A stretch of 64,000 nucleotides of DNA, from contig NZ_OEPZ01000003.1 of assembly GCF_900240315.1 (NCBI RefSeq), positions 62,001-126,000 on the forward strand, read 5' to 3'. Position 1 is the first letter of the stretch, and every line of letters begins with the position of its first letter. Below are positions 28,901 through 36,674 of the stretch, piece by piece. Position numbers and translations under genes: made by a program. The stretch is from Dorea phocaeensis. Lineage in GTDB: Bacteria; Bacillota; Clostridia; Lachnospirales; Lachnospiraceae. Under the pieces are notes generated by a model. The model was given only the letters and a program-made list of their open reading frames with translations, had not been told where the DNA came from and did not search any database.

Positions 28901-29232
28901 TTGTAAGTGTCCGCATGATCTGTCGTAAAATCCTCATCCTTGTCGTTCTTTGCTTCCTCGAATGTGACTTTGACCTTGTTATCATCCTTGATTTCCAGTC
29001 CTGTGTAATCTGATTTCACATCAAATACACTGCCTGTTTCGATTTCATAATCTTTGGCAGTCACCACCTCATCTTCATCCAGAAGGTCTTTCACGTCCTC
29101 ATAAAGTGGCGGTTTTTTCTCTGGCTGGATCTCCGCTGCATATGCTGTCATCGGAGATAACACTGTACTTAGCATTGTCATGCCTGCCAGCAAGCCAGAT
29201 ACTACTTTTCTAAAATTACCTTTTTTCTTCAT
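22939..29232 (-). CDS. Giant cell-wall-anchored adhesin: thioester domain, about 14 SpaA/Cna-B domains, sortase signal
   Basis: 2,097 residues. A basic signal peptide ends near AYAAE (about 30), followed by an acidic region to about 240 and then a TQA-type thioester domain (RYADYNLGTYLTEP, IAYCVQPAKPGPG with the candidate reactive Cys near 278). About 14 SpaA/Cna-B-like beta-sandwich repeats follow, recognisable by K-x-D openings, GA-x-FG-(I/L)Y cores and YYVKE-x-x-AP-x-G(Y/F) endings. The C-terminus has NAPKTGD near 2060, a hydrophobic segment and KKKNRK, a sortase signal. Cna-B domains commonly form internal isopeptide bonds and thioester domains bind host or partner-cell surfaces covalently. 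In this element it probably promotes cell contact during transfer or gut colonisation. It lies behind topoisomerase III with its own hairpins on both sides. Confidence 0.93.
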   Translation of the reverse strand: MKKKGNFRKVVSGLLAGMTMLSTVLSPMTAYAAEIQPEKKPPLYEDVKDLLDEDEVVTAKDYEIETGSVFDVKSDYTGLEIKDDNKVKVTFEEAKNDKDEDFTTDHADTYKAVYYVEPVNQEHPKYQISRKLIVREKATEAQTEVAGSEAVTESEKAVSEQQTEEAEDSEADSEVTDIDADEFDDLVEQAQNQDTYDEESGLELHDVLEQAGDEGVDLDSMEEGEIATFEAVSAYSARSTQQVTIEKGPLYRYADYNLGTYLTEPYYISYGSVRAIAYCVQPAKPGPGSGNYTITKIGDNQALAKVCYYGTDAAGSESFFANKYTDFSEGKRFIIIHMAASYANGSSDAFYGTNATGEALAKELYNYCVNKPEIPDVAMSFSKPNVKAYVDGNVQRTENIQFNASSQQKITMDLPKGVKLHNVSTGTVSAAGASVTIGGGTTFYLSAPLTQTKDVSATFSAKMKGSITKDYSAYKLTTNASVQDLAFVFGEGVADEKYVSLKVSWIEQATIEIVKKDDTADVNLAGAVFGIYSDESCTKLITQMPATDKNGKSSVTIIKTQDTVYLKEIIAPQGYVVNATATNVKLVASKTSAVTVENKEQLAELTIYKEGQVLTGADVSENGTVFQYENRRQKNAVYNVYAGADIVTAYGTKVYSKGDLVKENLTTGENGSVTLKNLHLGCYVVKEAKAPDNFYNGSEEKPVTLTYAGQNKEVVFADVTFNNERQKADVSVVKQDKDTKKPLNGGIFALYASDDIRNADGTVVVKKGTLIEKATTGADGTAKFTADLPIGYSYSVKEDQAPEGYVRNTEDVYTFKFSYTNDKEATVSFAHTFSNDRVTAKINLFKVDKETGKAVPQGDATLKGAVYGLYAREDIVHPDGATGTIYKAGEQVASLTTDDKGQASVNGLYLGKYYIKEITPPTGYLADTEEHDLTCSYEGDMTAEVKRECTSSEQVIKQPFQIIKAANNGKTDADLLSGAGFTVYLKSSLTKKADGSYDFDSAKPVVSGENGATEIFTDEKGYACSIPLPFGSYIVRETTTPHNYKPVDDFEVNITEHHPNEPQIWRVLLDEEFKAKLKIVKKDDETKKSVLIAGTEFKVYDLDNKKYVEQVTTYPVTTTHKSYFTDSQGYLIMPKNLKIGHYRIEEVNAPEGYTINKNYVEIAVDANTAYQMDSESGDAIITVDYENHPVKGKLTIYKKGEMLTGFKKDFVYEERYLKGASFHVYAAENIYTPDYQKDENGNRQLIYAKDALVTTVTTGEDGKAVADNLPLGSYYVVEKTAPEGFVLNHDRSDVAFVYADQDTPVIEQEVTVGDDRQKVVIQVEKQDAENGATVAGAVFGIYNKADIKADGKVIVKADTLLQEMTSDNDGLATCTLDLPLGQYYVKELKAPAGFVSSDEVLNLDASYQGQDVKTVKLKTVKKNQPTTVEITKSDVTTGVELDGAKLTVLDKEGNVVDQWTSVKDQPHVIKRLTVGEEYTLREEMAPYGYLKATDVKFTLEDRAEIQKVEMKDEVPTGLLIINKNGEFLDKITLLDHVKGTVEHLFEYVTGSLSDVTFDVFAAEDIKAADGVSEDYFKADEKVGTITTDSNGIAQMGDLPAGKYYVKEVKTAHGYVLDKEPRYVDLSYRDQDTPVITYDEKWQNARQKVKVTVLKKEKDTDRVLAGGVFGLYTSEDIKNAKGEVLLEKDSLIEQRVTDEKGQIIFTADLPVDGKYYVKEIFAPDGFVTTEEVQEFTFEYAGEDQAEVSYDFTFENQPTTVELSKTDLTTGKELPGAHLKVTDSDGNTVDEWTSTEESHVIKELVVGKKYTMTETKPADGYVTAESITFTVENTAEVQKHEMKDDVTKVEISKTDITGETEIPGAKLTILDKDDQVVESWTSTEEAHYIEKLPIGKYTLREEQAPKGYILTSDVSFEVKDTGEIQKVAMKDDTAKGKVILNKTDKSSGEPLKGVEFELRDSKGKVLETLKTDAAGHAESKLYEIATFKNGKYDTAIKYYLVETKTLDGYTLDQTKHEVTFAYADDSTPVVEVTFNLTNEKPEVPETPKTLDTPQSHEETKVSNAPKTGDSTNIWLPILLLVISTGGMAGLYIRKKKNRK

Positions 29233-29262
29233 GCTAAGGTCCTCTCTTTCATAATATTTGTA

Positions 29263-29290
29263 TTAAAACAGACAGTCCTTAGACTGCCTG
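29263..29290 (-). terminator. Hairpin after topB
   Basis: CAGGCAGTC and GACTGTCTG form a 9-bp stem (one mismatch) followed by TTTTAAT on the minus strand, between the topoisomerase stop and the adhesin start. Probably a weak terminator that tunes expression of the adhesin. Confidence 0.55.
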
Positions 29291-29301
29291 CAATACACTG
29301 C

Positions 29302-31374
29302 TTATCGTTGCGGGAAACTCAGATTGAACTGCACATTTCCCTCGCCGGGATCAACCATCTCCACGGTTGCTTCATACTGTCTCCCTGTTTTTCTGGATAA
29401 CAGATCCTTATAATGGATTTTTCCTTTAGACAGGAACTTCTTTGCTGCCGCCTTATCCATCTTTTTTCCCTGGCTTGCAAGGAATTTATCATTCTTCCAT
29501 AAGGCAAAAGCACAGTTCCGGTCAGAACAGTAAAAATTTACTTTTCCTTCCCTGACATCTGCTCCACAGCGGGGACATTTGCCAATGACTTCTCCTTTTG
29601 CTTTTCCCTGAAACTGCTCTTTCTTTTCTTCTGAAATCCCCTGATATCTGGCAACCAGTTCCTGCATCAGCTCTGTAATCCCATTTAGGAATTCATCTGC
29701 TGTCTCTGTATTCTGGGCAATGTGATTCAATGCCATTTCCCACTCTGCTGTCATCTTCGGAGATTTAATCTCATCCGGCAGAACCGTAATCAGGACATTG
29801 CCATCATCTGTCGGCACCAGATTTTTCTTTTCCCTTTTCACAAAACCAGACTGAATCAGTTTTTCAATGATTGCTGCCCTTGTTGCCGGTGTGCCAAGTC
29901 CTTTCTTTTCTGTATCTTCGGTCAGCTCTTCATTTCCTGCACGTTCCATCGCAGAAAGCAGGGTATCTTCTGTGTACTGTTTCGGTGGCTGTGTAAAATG
30001 CTCCGATACAAAAGAATCACAAGGACCGTAATGCTTGCCATCCCAGATATCCAGCTCCGGCTCTTCTTTTTCACTCTTTACGCCAAAGAACTGTTTCAAT
30101 TTATTTTCGATCGACTTGAATCCTTCCTGCTTTGTTTTCTTTGCCGTGAGATAAAACGTATGATAATTACAGGTAATCTGGCATTTATGGCTTTCATAAA
30201 TATAAGGATCTGCGGTTGCTGTCAGTACCCTGGCACTGATCAGATACAAAATCTTGCAGTTTCGTTCTTTCAGTTTACCTATATCTGCCTTTGCTACTTC
30301 CATGGTCGGGATAATTGCATGGTGATCAGATACTTTCTTTGAATTTAATACCTTACTCACGTCCGGCTGATATTCCAGCCCTTCGGCGTAGGGCATTTTC
30401 CCAAGCAACATCTGAATCAGAGTTTCTGTGCTTTCTCCCATCTCATCTGTCAGATACTGGCTGTCTGTTCTCGGATAAGTAACAAGCTTCTGCTCATACA
30501 TCTCCTGCACGGCATCCAATGTCTGCTGAGCGGTATAGCCAAACATTCTGTTTGCTTCCCTCTGCAGAGTGGTCAGATCATAGAGTTTTGGAGGGCGAAC
30601 CGTTTTCTCTTTCACATCATCCTTCTCCACTTCGCACATACGCTCCATACAGTCCGCAGCCACTCTATCTGCATCTTCTTTTTTCTGAAAATGCTCTGTG
30701 ACCGCATCCATATCGTCAAACTTGATATGAGCCATATAATATTTTTCTTTGGTAAATTCCTTGATCTTCTGATTTCGATCCACGATCATGGCAAGTGTTG
30801 GTGTCTGTACTCTTCCAACTTTCAGATTCTGGTTATACAGAACGGAAAAAAGACGGCTCGCATTGATTCCCACCAGCCAGTCTGCCTTTGCCCTGCAAAG
30901 TGCTGACTGATAGAGACTGTCATAACACGAACCGTCTTTTAATGACGCAAATCCATCTTTAATTGCCTGTTCTTCCATAGAAGAGATCCAGAGCCGCTTC
31001 ATCGGCTTTTTGCATCCTGCCTGCTCATACACCAAACGAAAGATTAACTCTCCTTCACGTCCTGCATCAGTAGCACAGATCACTTCATCTACTTTGGAAT
31101 CTCTCATCAGTTTTTTCAAGATTCCGAACTGCTTCTTTGTGCCCTCCAAAATCTTGTGTCTCCAGCATTCCGGCACAATCGGCAGATCTTCATATCTCCA
31201 TTTTTTATATTTTTCATCGTATTCCGATGCATCGCATAATCCAACCAGATGTCCTACGCACCAGGAAACGATATAACCGTTTCCCTCCACGTAGCCATCT
31301 TTTCTTGTTCTGGCTCCAAGCACGGAAGCCAGTGCCATCGCAACCGATGGCTTTTCTGCAATCACTAATTTCAT
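29302..31374 (-). CDS. topB: DNA topoisomerase III
   Basis: 690 residues, full length for a mobile-element TopB. The TOPRIM domain opens with MKLVIAEKPSVAMALA and has ATDAGREGELIFR; the catalytic Tyr is in VTYPRTDSQYLTDEM. A C-terminal zinc-ribbon-like part is CPRCGADVREGK...CSDRNC. Type IA enzymes pass single strands and decatenate; conjugative elements carry one for transfer or replication intermediates. It begins directly after the stop of the CD1107-type gene (TAAATG), so the two are co-translated. Confidence 0.96.
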   Translation of the reverse strand: MKLVIAEKPSVAMALASVLGARTRKDGYVEGNGYIVSWCVGHLVGLCDASEYDEKYKKWRYEDLPIVPECWRHKILEGTKKQFGILKKLMRDSKVDEVICATDAGREGELIFRLVYEQAGCKKPMKRLWISSMEEQAIKDGFASLKDGSCYDSLYQSALCRAKADWLVGINASRLFSVLYNQNLKVGRVQTPTLAMIVDRNQKIKEFTKEKYYMAHIKFDDMDAVTEHFQKKEDADRVAADCMERMCEVEKDDVKEKTVRPPKLYDLTTLQREANRMFGYTAQQTLDAVQEMYEQKLVTYPRTDSQYLTDEMGESTETLIQMLLGKMPYAEGLEYQPDVSKVLNSKKVSDHHAIIPTMEVAKADIGKLKERNCKILYLISARVLTATADPYIYESHKCQITCNYHTFYLTAKKTKQEGFKSIENKLKQFFGVKSEKEEPELDIWDGKHYGPCDSFVSEHFTQPPKQYTEDTLLSAMERAGNEELTEDTEKKGLGTPATRAAIIEKLIQSGFVKREKKNLVPTDDGNVLITVLPDEIKSPKMTAEWEMALNHIAQNTETADEFLNGITELMQELVARYQGISEEKKEQFQGKAKGEVIGKCPRCGADVREGKVNFYCSDRNCAFALWKNDKFLASQGKKMDKAAAKKFLSKGKIHYKDLLSRKTGRQYEATVEMVDPGEGNVQFNLSFPQR

Positions 31375-32805
31375 TTACTCCTGCTCCTCTTCTTCATCTT
31401 CCAGTACATCATCATTAAAATCTTCATCTCTCAGGATTTCCGGTTCTGCACTTTCTTCCTGCTCATCTGCATCGTCTACTTCCCGTTTTTCTGACTCTGA
31501 ATCTTCGGATTCATCTTCATCCTCTTCCATCTCATCTTCGTCATCATATTCATGCTTTGGTTTATAGACTTTGAAATAATATCCTCCTGCCGCAGCTCCG
31601 ACTGCAACCAGTGCAATCAAAAGATACGTTCCGAATGGACTTTTATCTTCCGGCATCTGAATATCATCCTCTACCTTATCTTTCTCAGCTGACTCTGTCG
31701 TTTCCGGTTTTTCTTCCTCTGCTTTTTTCTCTGGTTCTGCATAAACCGTATCCACTTCCGGAAGTGTCACTGAATCAGAAAGTGTGAAGTTCATCAGATC
31801 TTTCTCACTGACTTCGGTAAGGAAATACACATTATCCTGAGATTTTGAATTGTCAATAATCAGATAGAAAATCTTACCACTCTTCGTTGAAATGGTATAA
31901 AACTCTTTTGTTCCTTCCGTAGCTGTTTTTGTAACGGATTCTGCCGTCTCGCCTTCTTTATTAAGCTGTTTCTCAATACCTGTTACTGTCCGATCATCCA
32001 CGGTCCCTTTTGCATCTGTCGGCTCAGAAGCCTGTGCATCCTGCGGAAGCGGAGAAGTCGTTGTTTTTTCAGTCCCCATTGCATCTGCACTGGTCGTAGT
32101 TGCCATTGCACCATTGCTGTCACTGGAAGATTTCTGTTTTTCTGCCTGCTTCTTTGCCCATTCATAATAAGGATTCTGCAGTACATATTTCTCAGAAGTA
32201 TTTCCGGCACCATCTGTTGCCGTGATTTCAATCTGTTTTGTTGTAAAATCTTTCTGTGTCAGTTGCACTCTCAGCATTCCATCCTTCAAGTCTGTATAAG
32301 TGGTGCCATTGACGGTTACCGCAGTAATCCCGGATACTGTATCATTCCCCTGAATCGTCAGCACACCATCTGTCAGAGAAGCAGAGAGTGTCGGCTTTTC
32401 CGTGTCATAACACTTAATAGAGCGATTCTGCTCATAGACCTTCCCCTCACCATCTGTCACACGCACATACACTGTCTGATTTCCAGTGATCGTGATACTT
32501 CCGCTTCCGGTTACATCCTGCCAGCTTCCATCTTTTCCTGCTTTTGCTTCAATCTTTGCTATTGAGAAACCTTCCGGCATATGGCTAGCATCTACCGTAA
32601 CAGCAATGGTTGTTTCTCCCTGTTTCCAGCCATCCGGTTTCTCAATCGTGATTGCAGGTGTGGTATTCTCAGCTGCATAAGCAGTCTGTGTCTGGAGCAA
32701 AGGTGTTGTCAGGCAAAGAAATGTCGTTGCTGCAAGCAGGCTCTTTTTTACCCTGCTTTTAGTAATTGTTCTCTTCTTCTGTTTCATTTTTTCCAGATTC
32801 ATCAT
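31375..32805 (-). CDS. CD1107-family mobile-element surface protein (DUF4366-like)
   Basis: 476 residues. N-terminal signal peptide (hydrophobic LLAATTFLCLTTPLL, cleavage near AYA-AE), an extracellular region with Ig-like beta repeats (DGWKQGETTIAVTVDAS, ITITGNQTVYVRVTDGEG), a disordered Ser/Thr stretch near 220-260, a further domain (FYTISTKSGKIFYLIIDNS through YFLTEVSEKDLMNF), a membrane helix at about 405-425 (TYLLIALVAVGAAAGGYYF) and a very acidic cytoplasmic tail. It matches the protein called CD1107 in the C. difficile elements, always beside DUF4315 and the peptidoglycan hydrolase. Likely part of the transfer apparatus outside the membrane; role unproven. Confidence 0.85.
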   Translation of the reverse strand: MMNLEKMKQKKRTITKSRVKKSLLAATTFLCLTTPLLQTQTAYAAENTTPAITIEKPDGWKQGETTIAVTVDASHMPEGFSIAKIEAKAGKDGSWQDVTGSGSITITGNQTVYVRVTDGEGKVYEQNRSIKCYDTEKPTLSASLTDGVLTIQGNDTVSGITAVTVNGTTYTDLKDGMLRVQLTQKDFTTKQIEITATDGAGNTSEKYVLQNPYYEWAKKQAEKQKSSSDSNGAMATTTSADAMGTEKTTTSPLPQDAQASEPTDAKGTVDDRTVTGIEKQLNKEGETAESVTKTATEGTKEFYTISTKSGKIFYLIIDNSKSQDNVYFLTEVSEKDLMNFTLSDSVTLPEVDTVYAEPEKKAEEEKPETTESAEKDKVEDDIQMPEDKSPFGTYLLIALVAVGAAAGGYYFKVYKPKHEYDDEDEMEEDEDESEDSESEKREVDDADEQEESAEPEILRDEDFNDDVLEDEEEEQE

Positions 32806-33061
32806 CGGCTTTTGTTTCCTCCTTCTGTATTTCTACCCTGCCGGGCAGTCCATTTTTCATTCTCTTTTTGAAAGCTTCCAATTCCGGAATACTCATATCC
32901 ATTGCACGGATAATTTTTACAATTTCCAGATTTTCCGCTTCTGTTTTTGCAATCTCCGCAGCCTTGAAACGCTTTAAATCTGCTTCATATCTGGCTTTGG
33001 ATGCTTCCATTTTTTCCTTGGCTTTCTCATAATCTGCCGTTGCTTTTTCAAGACTTTTCAT
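32759..33061 (-). CDS. DUF4315 family protein
   Basis: 100 residues, a charged coiled coil (KATADYEKAKEKMEASKARYEADLKRF), then MSIPELEAFKKRMKNGLPG and an acidic tail. This small protein sits between the CD1107- and CD1108-type genes in clostridial conjugative elements. It overlaps the next gene by 47 nt. Function unknown; the coiled coil suggests a structural or adaptor role in the secretion complex. Confidence 0.85.
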   Translation of the reverse strand: MKSLEKATADYEKAKEKMEASKARYEADLKRFKAAEIAKTEAENLEIVKIIRAMDMSIPELEAFKKRMKNGLPGRVEIQKEETKADDESGKNETEEENNY

Positions 33062-33103
33062 CGCTTCTCCTTTCCGGACGGCTGATGCAGCCGCCCTTTT
33101 TTC

Positions 33104-35920
33104 TTACCATCGTCCAAATCCATAGAAATGGCTCTGCCAGTATGGGGAATTGATGGACGTATACTGCACTGGATGTCCACAATGGATCATCTGATCATTG
33201 CCTACATAGATTCCGATATGCGTTACCGGCTCCCCTGCGTCGTAAGTTCCAGTAAAGAAAATCAAATCTCCCGGCTGTGCCTCCGACTGGGATACTGGTG
33301 TACAAATGTTGTACAGTCCCTGTGCTGTTAGTCTTCCTGTATTCCTTACACCAGAGTTTGTCAGACAGTAGCTTACAAATCCAGAACAATCGAATCCACT
33401 TGGGGAATATCCACCCCATACATATGGTGTTCCAAGATATCTCGCTGCTTCATTTAACAAACGCTGTGCTGCTTCACTGGTATATTCATTGCCGCCAAAG
33501 CCTGCTCCTTCTCCAGTTTCCAGATAAAAGATCGGGTTTAACCGCTCTCCATTTTTCAGAAGTTCAATATGAAGATGGCTTCCTGTGGAATTACCAGTAT
33601 TTCCTACAAGACCTATCTCATCACCTTTCGTGACGGATGCTCCTGCAGATACACTCCGGCTGCTTAAATGTGCATACCGCAGTTCATAACCTTTTCTGTC
33701 TTTGATAATGACGTAATTTCCATAGCTGTCGTTATAAGCAGAAGTTGTAACTGTTCCGGTCAGTCCTGCCATCACTTTTGTTCCCTCCGGTGCTCCGATA
33801 TCCATACCATTATGAAGCTGATTTGCTCCTGATATTGGATGAATCCTGTATCCATAATAGCTGGTCACACTGGAGTACCAGTTAAAATCAACCGGTGTTG
33901 CAAACATCTGCAAGTTGCCTTTTGTATCGTTGTAGGCACTGAACAGTTCTTTCTGGAAAAATCCCAGCCTGTCCTGACAGATTGACATCAGGTTTCCACT
34001 ATTTAAGGTAACATTCAGCACATCTACATCCCTTGTCCTAGTCACTTCCACTTCCTGACTTCCATTATCATCTGCCAGATAACATTCCCATGTCTGATGT
34101 CCATGTGCAGATGCCGCCGCATGATTATCATAGTAGACGTCAAACTGTACCCCGTATCTTGCGAAAGCTCCGGTATCTTCTACCGTATATTCGACACCAT
34201 TCATTACCACCTTTGTTCCCATTGGAACAAACGGATTGGAAGCATCTACCGCTAAGGTGTGATTGGCTGTTGGATATGCTCCACTGGCAGTTGGTCCTCC
34301 ACTCCAAATACCACAGCAGATTGGACAATTACAATATCCGCTTGTTACAACCTGTCCCAAAGATTCTCCAACTCTTACTGTTGCTGTCTCTGTCACAGTC
34401 TCATTGACCGCTTCTGTAGTCAGATGATATTGCTCTGCAAACAACGCATCCAGCTCCGGCTTGACCTGTTCAAACGTAAACTCTTCATACTTTGCTGACA
34501 GATAACTGATCAGGATAAACGGATCATGCTCAATAGGTCCGATGTTATATCGGTATTCCTCATGTCCCGGTTCTTCAGATTCCATGTTGTTGATCCGCTC
34601 CTGCAGATTAGCTTCCAGCTGTGTATAATACAGTTCCGCTTCCCGGATTGCCTGATCCGATGACAGATAACTGGTTCCTGTGTAAGTGATCACATTTTGT
34701 AAAAACACTGCAGAGCATGACGTGACATTCGTTATGATCAGAAACATCAATCCGATCAGAACTGCTACACTGATATACACCTTCCGGTTTTCTTTAAAGA
34801 AGTTGGTCACTTTGCCGCCAATCTTCTTGATATAATCAATCGTACCTTTTGCAGCTGTTCCTACTGTCTGTTCACTTCGCTTCGCTTTGGCATAATCCCG
34901 TTTGATCTGTTGCTTCTGAATCTGCTTTTTCAGCTTCTTCTGCTCCTGACGGGCTGCCGCCTGTGTCTGTTTCTCTACCTGTCTCTCCAGTCTGCTTCTC
35001 TTTCTGGAAGCCCTCTGTTTCCTTCGTCTGGCACTTCTCTGTTCCAGCCGGTAAATACCTTCGCCGCCTTCTTCCAACTTATGGGCACCTTCTACCGCCG
35101 CATTATCGTCTTCATTTTTGCTGATCTCACGGTGCAATGCTACGGAAGTTGCACTTCCTGCTTTCTTGACAACAGAAGCTTTTTCTGTTTTCACAGATTC
35201 CCCTTCACCAAACTTCAAACGGGATTTTTTCTTTCCAGGAGATTCTCCTTCATTTGCCTGATAGACCTGTGCTTTCTTGGAATGCTGCTTTGCTTCCTTT
35301 TTCTTTCTTGCTTCTTCATAAGAAAACTTTTTGGCTTTTTCTTTCTGTTTCTGATGGCGGAAATTGACTCCATCCGTATCCATCTGGTTCAATTTCTCCA
35401 TATCTTTGTCATTTTTCACAGAAGCACCAGTTTCCTCATAAGCAAACTTCAAACGTTGTTTTTGTTTAGGCTTTTTGCTGCCACCGGTCTGATTTCTCCG
35501 GCTGTCTCCCCTGTTTTCTGATAGATCAGCACGTTTATCTTTCAGTCTCCCTAACTGTCCGACTTCGGATTTTTCTGCAAGTCTGGATTCTTTTCCGACT
35601 TCAGCACGGATTCTTTTTCTATTTTGCTGTTTACTACTCTGTCCAAAATCCTCACTTTGCTTCTCTGTCCGTATCAGTTCCGGTGCATCTCTGGATTTTT
35701 GCACAGAGGGACGAATATTTTTCCCACTCCGTTCAGACTGGCGGGGAGACTTATCCACAAGGTTTTCTTCTTTTTCCCCCTGTTTTCTTCCCATCTGCAC
35801 ATCACTGGCACGGTTACTGACACGAACAGAAGATTTATCTGTCAGGTTTTCTTCCACCAGACCATCCTTGGTCATCTTCTGGACTTTCTTGTCCCTGACT
35901 TTCATTCTCTGTTCTGCCAC
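33104..35920 (-). CDS. CD1108-family cell-wall hydrolase (3D, M23 and NlpC/P60 domains)
   Basis: 938 residues starting with GTG at 35920, whose ribosome binding site AAGGAGG lies in the end of the preceding small gene. Residues 1-375 are very basic, disordered and cytoplasmic; a membrane helix follows at about 377-397 (VYISVAVLIGLMFLIITNV). The outer part holds a 3D-like domain (SGYCNCPICCGIWSGG...VEDTGAFARYG), an M23 LytM-type peptidase (LHNGMDIGAPEGT and HLHIELLKNG) and a C-terminal NlpC/P60 peptidase (FDCSGFVSYC with catalytic Cys, VTHIGIYVGND with His). It is the VirB1-like hydrolase that opens peptidoglycan for the type IV secretion channel. Three wall-related domains in one protein is normal for this family. 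Confidence 0.92.
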   Translation of the reverse strand: MAEQRMKVRDKKVQKMTKDGLVEENLTDKSSVRVSNRASDVQMGRKQGEKEENLVDKSPRQSERSGKNIRPSVQKSRDAPELIRTEKQSEDFGQSSKQQNRKRIRAEVGKESRLAEKSEVGQLGRLKDKRADLSENRGDSRRNQTGGSKKPKQKQRLKFAYEETGASVKNDKDMEKLNQMDTDGVNFRHQKQKEKAKKFSYEEARKKKEAKQHSKKAQVYQANEGESPGKKKSRLKFGEGESVKTEKASVVKKAGSATSVALHREISKNEDDNAAVEGAHKLEEGGEGIYRLEQRSARRRKQRASRKRSRLERQVEKQTQAAARQEQKKLKKQIQKQQIKRDYAKAKRSEQTVGTAAKGTIDYIKKIGGKVTNFFKENRKVYISVAVLIGLMFLIITNVTSCSAVFLQNVITYTGTSYLSSDQAIREAELYYTQLEANLQERINNMESEEPGHEEYRYNIGPIEHDPFILISYLSAKYEEFTFEQVKPELDALFAEQYHLTTEAVNETVTETATVRVGESLGQVVTSGYCNCPICCGIWSGGPTASGAYPTANHTLAVDASNPFVPMGTKVVMNGVEYTVEDTGAFARYGVQFDVYYDNHAAASAHGHQTWECYLADDNGSQEVEVTRTRDVDVLNVTLNSGNLMSICQDRLGFFQKELFSAYNDTKGNLQMFATPVDFNWYSSVTSYYGYRIHPISGANQLHNGMDIGAPEGTKVMAGLTGTVTTSAYNDSYGNYVIIKDRKGYELRYAHLSSRSVSAGASVTKGDEIGLVGNTGNSTGSHLHIELLKNGERLNPIFYLETGEGAGFGGNEYTSEAAQRLLNEAARYLGTPYVWGGYSPSGFDCSGFVSYCLTNSGVRNTGRLTAQGLYNICTPVSQSEAQPGDLIFFTGTYDAGEPVTHIGIYVGNDQMIHCGHPVQYTSINSPYWQSHFYGFGRW

Positions 35921-35923
35921 TAC

Positions 35924-36034
35924 TTACTCCTCCTTCTTCGGATACCCTTTCCCTGCCTGTAATAAGCAGAGAAAAGCGATGCCGAAAACAGCACCGCCAC
36001 TAAAAGTTAATACATATGAAATTGCTCGTAACAT
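35924..36034 (-). CDS. Small membrane protein, DUF3789-like
   Basis: 36 residues, ATG at 36034 eight nt after AAAGGAG. One membrane helix (VLTFSGGAVFGIAFLCLLQAG) and a short basic tail, as in DUF3789 proteins at this position of related elements. Its last codons (AAG AAG GAG GAG) form the ribosome binding site of the hydrolase gene 4 nt downstream, so translation of the two is linked. Confidence 0.7.
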   Translation of the reverse strand: MLRAISYVLTFSGGAVFGIAFLCLLQAGKGYPKKEE

Positions 36035-36050
36035 TGTTTTCTCCTTTGAT

Positions 36051-36335
36051 TTAACCTGCTTCGGAAGTCTCCTCTAAGCGAGTTGTCATGATTTTATAGA
36101 GGGAATTCTTCGGGAATCTGTCTACAAATGGGATAATGACATTTCCATAGAACAAAAGTCCTTCCCCCTCATTACTGTTGGTTACATAGGACAGCTGGGT
36201 TGGTGAGATATTCAGCTGCTTTGCCAGAATCTGCCTGTCTCCGGAAGCCTGGTTCAGCATATAAATGAAGTCTGAATTTTCAAATATATTCTCAATCTCT
36301 CTGGAAGACAGTAGATCTTTGATATTTTGTGTTAT
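36051..36335 (-). CDS. VirB4/TraE ATPase, second exon (C-terminal 94 residues)
   Basis: Begins ITQNIKDLLSSREIENIFEN, the sequence that in VirB4 proteins of this group follows GGIPTG at the end of the first exon (36675). Contains the late conserved NVIIPFVDRFP. It has no start codon of its own in a sensible place; the longer apparent frame to 36395 is intron sequence. Removing 36336-36674 joins the two parts in frame at GGT/ATA. Confidence 0.9.
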   Translation of the reverse strand: MTQNIKDLLSSREIENIFENSDFIYMLNQASGDRQILAKQLNISPTQLSYVTNSNEGEGLLFYGNVIIPFVDRFPKNSLYKIMTTRLEETSEAG

Positions 36336-36674
36336 CTGATTGTTATTATCAGGTGGCTTTTTATCCACCTCTCTGGGGCTTTCGCCCATTTTCATCAGCG
36401 TGTCATTTCACGCTCAGCATAGCATATCTTTTTACCACGATTTATATCGTACCGGCTGGCAATGCGGCCTCTTGGAGCTGTTATATTCTGCTTATGCAGG
36501 TTCAAGCTCTATGCGTTGCGTGTGACTATTTTATTATAAATAGCCTTCCACTCGGATTAGGACGCTACCCCTTTCCCGATTTTTTCCGCATTGATAATTC
36601 TGACTTACTTGCCGGTTTCAGTCAGAACGGCGATAGTTTGCACTTTAAGCGACTAACAAGTAACAAACTAGTTC
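36336..36674 (-). ncRNA. Group I self-splicing intron (339 nt, no ORF) in virB4
   Basis: Exact insertion between the GGT and ATA codons of virB4. The 5' exon ends in U and the intron ends in G (omega G). P1 can form between exon ACTGGT and intron GTTAGT with the conserved U-G pair at the splice site. P2 is TCTGACT/AGTCAGA. A P-like GCGGAAAA and Q-like AATCCGAG give P4 (CGGA/TCCG). R GCATAG pairs with CTATGC after the S-like AAGATAT to form P7. 3' hairpins AGCGTG/CACGCT, GGGC/GCCC and AGGTGG/CCACCT fit P9 elements. There is no homing endonuclease or TnpB gene inside, so it is neither a mobile ORF-bearing form nor a full IStron. Splicing is required for full-length VirB4. Confidence 0.85.

Noticed and set aside
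22939-29232. Many short near-repeats in DNA, possible CRISPR or satellite
   Set aside because: They follow codons of the repeated Cna-B domains and have no constant repeat or spacer length.
33075-33096. GC-rich hairpin before the DUF4315 gene as a terminator
   Set aside because: On the transcribed (minus) strand the T-run is on the wrong side; it would terminate only plus-strand transcription, where no gene exists.
36336-36674. Interpretation of the virB4 insertion as an IStron or IS605 remnant
   Set aside because: The ribozyme parts explain the whole 339 nt and no tnpA or tnpB sequence is present.
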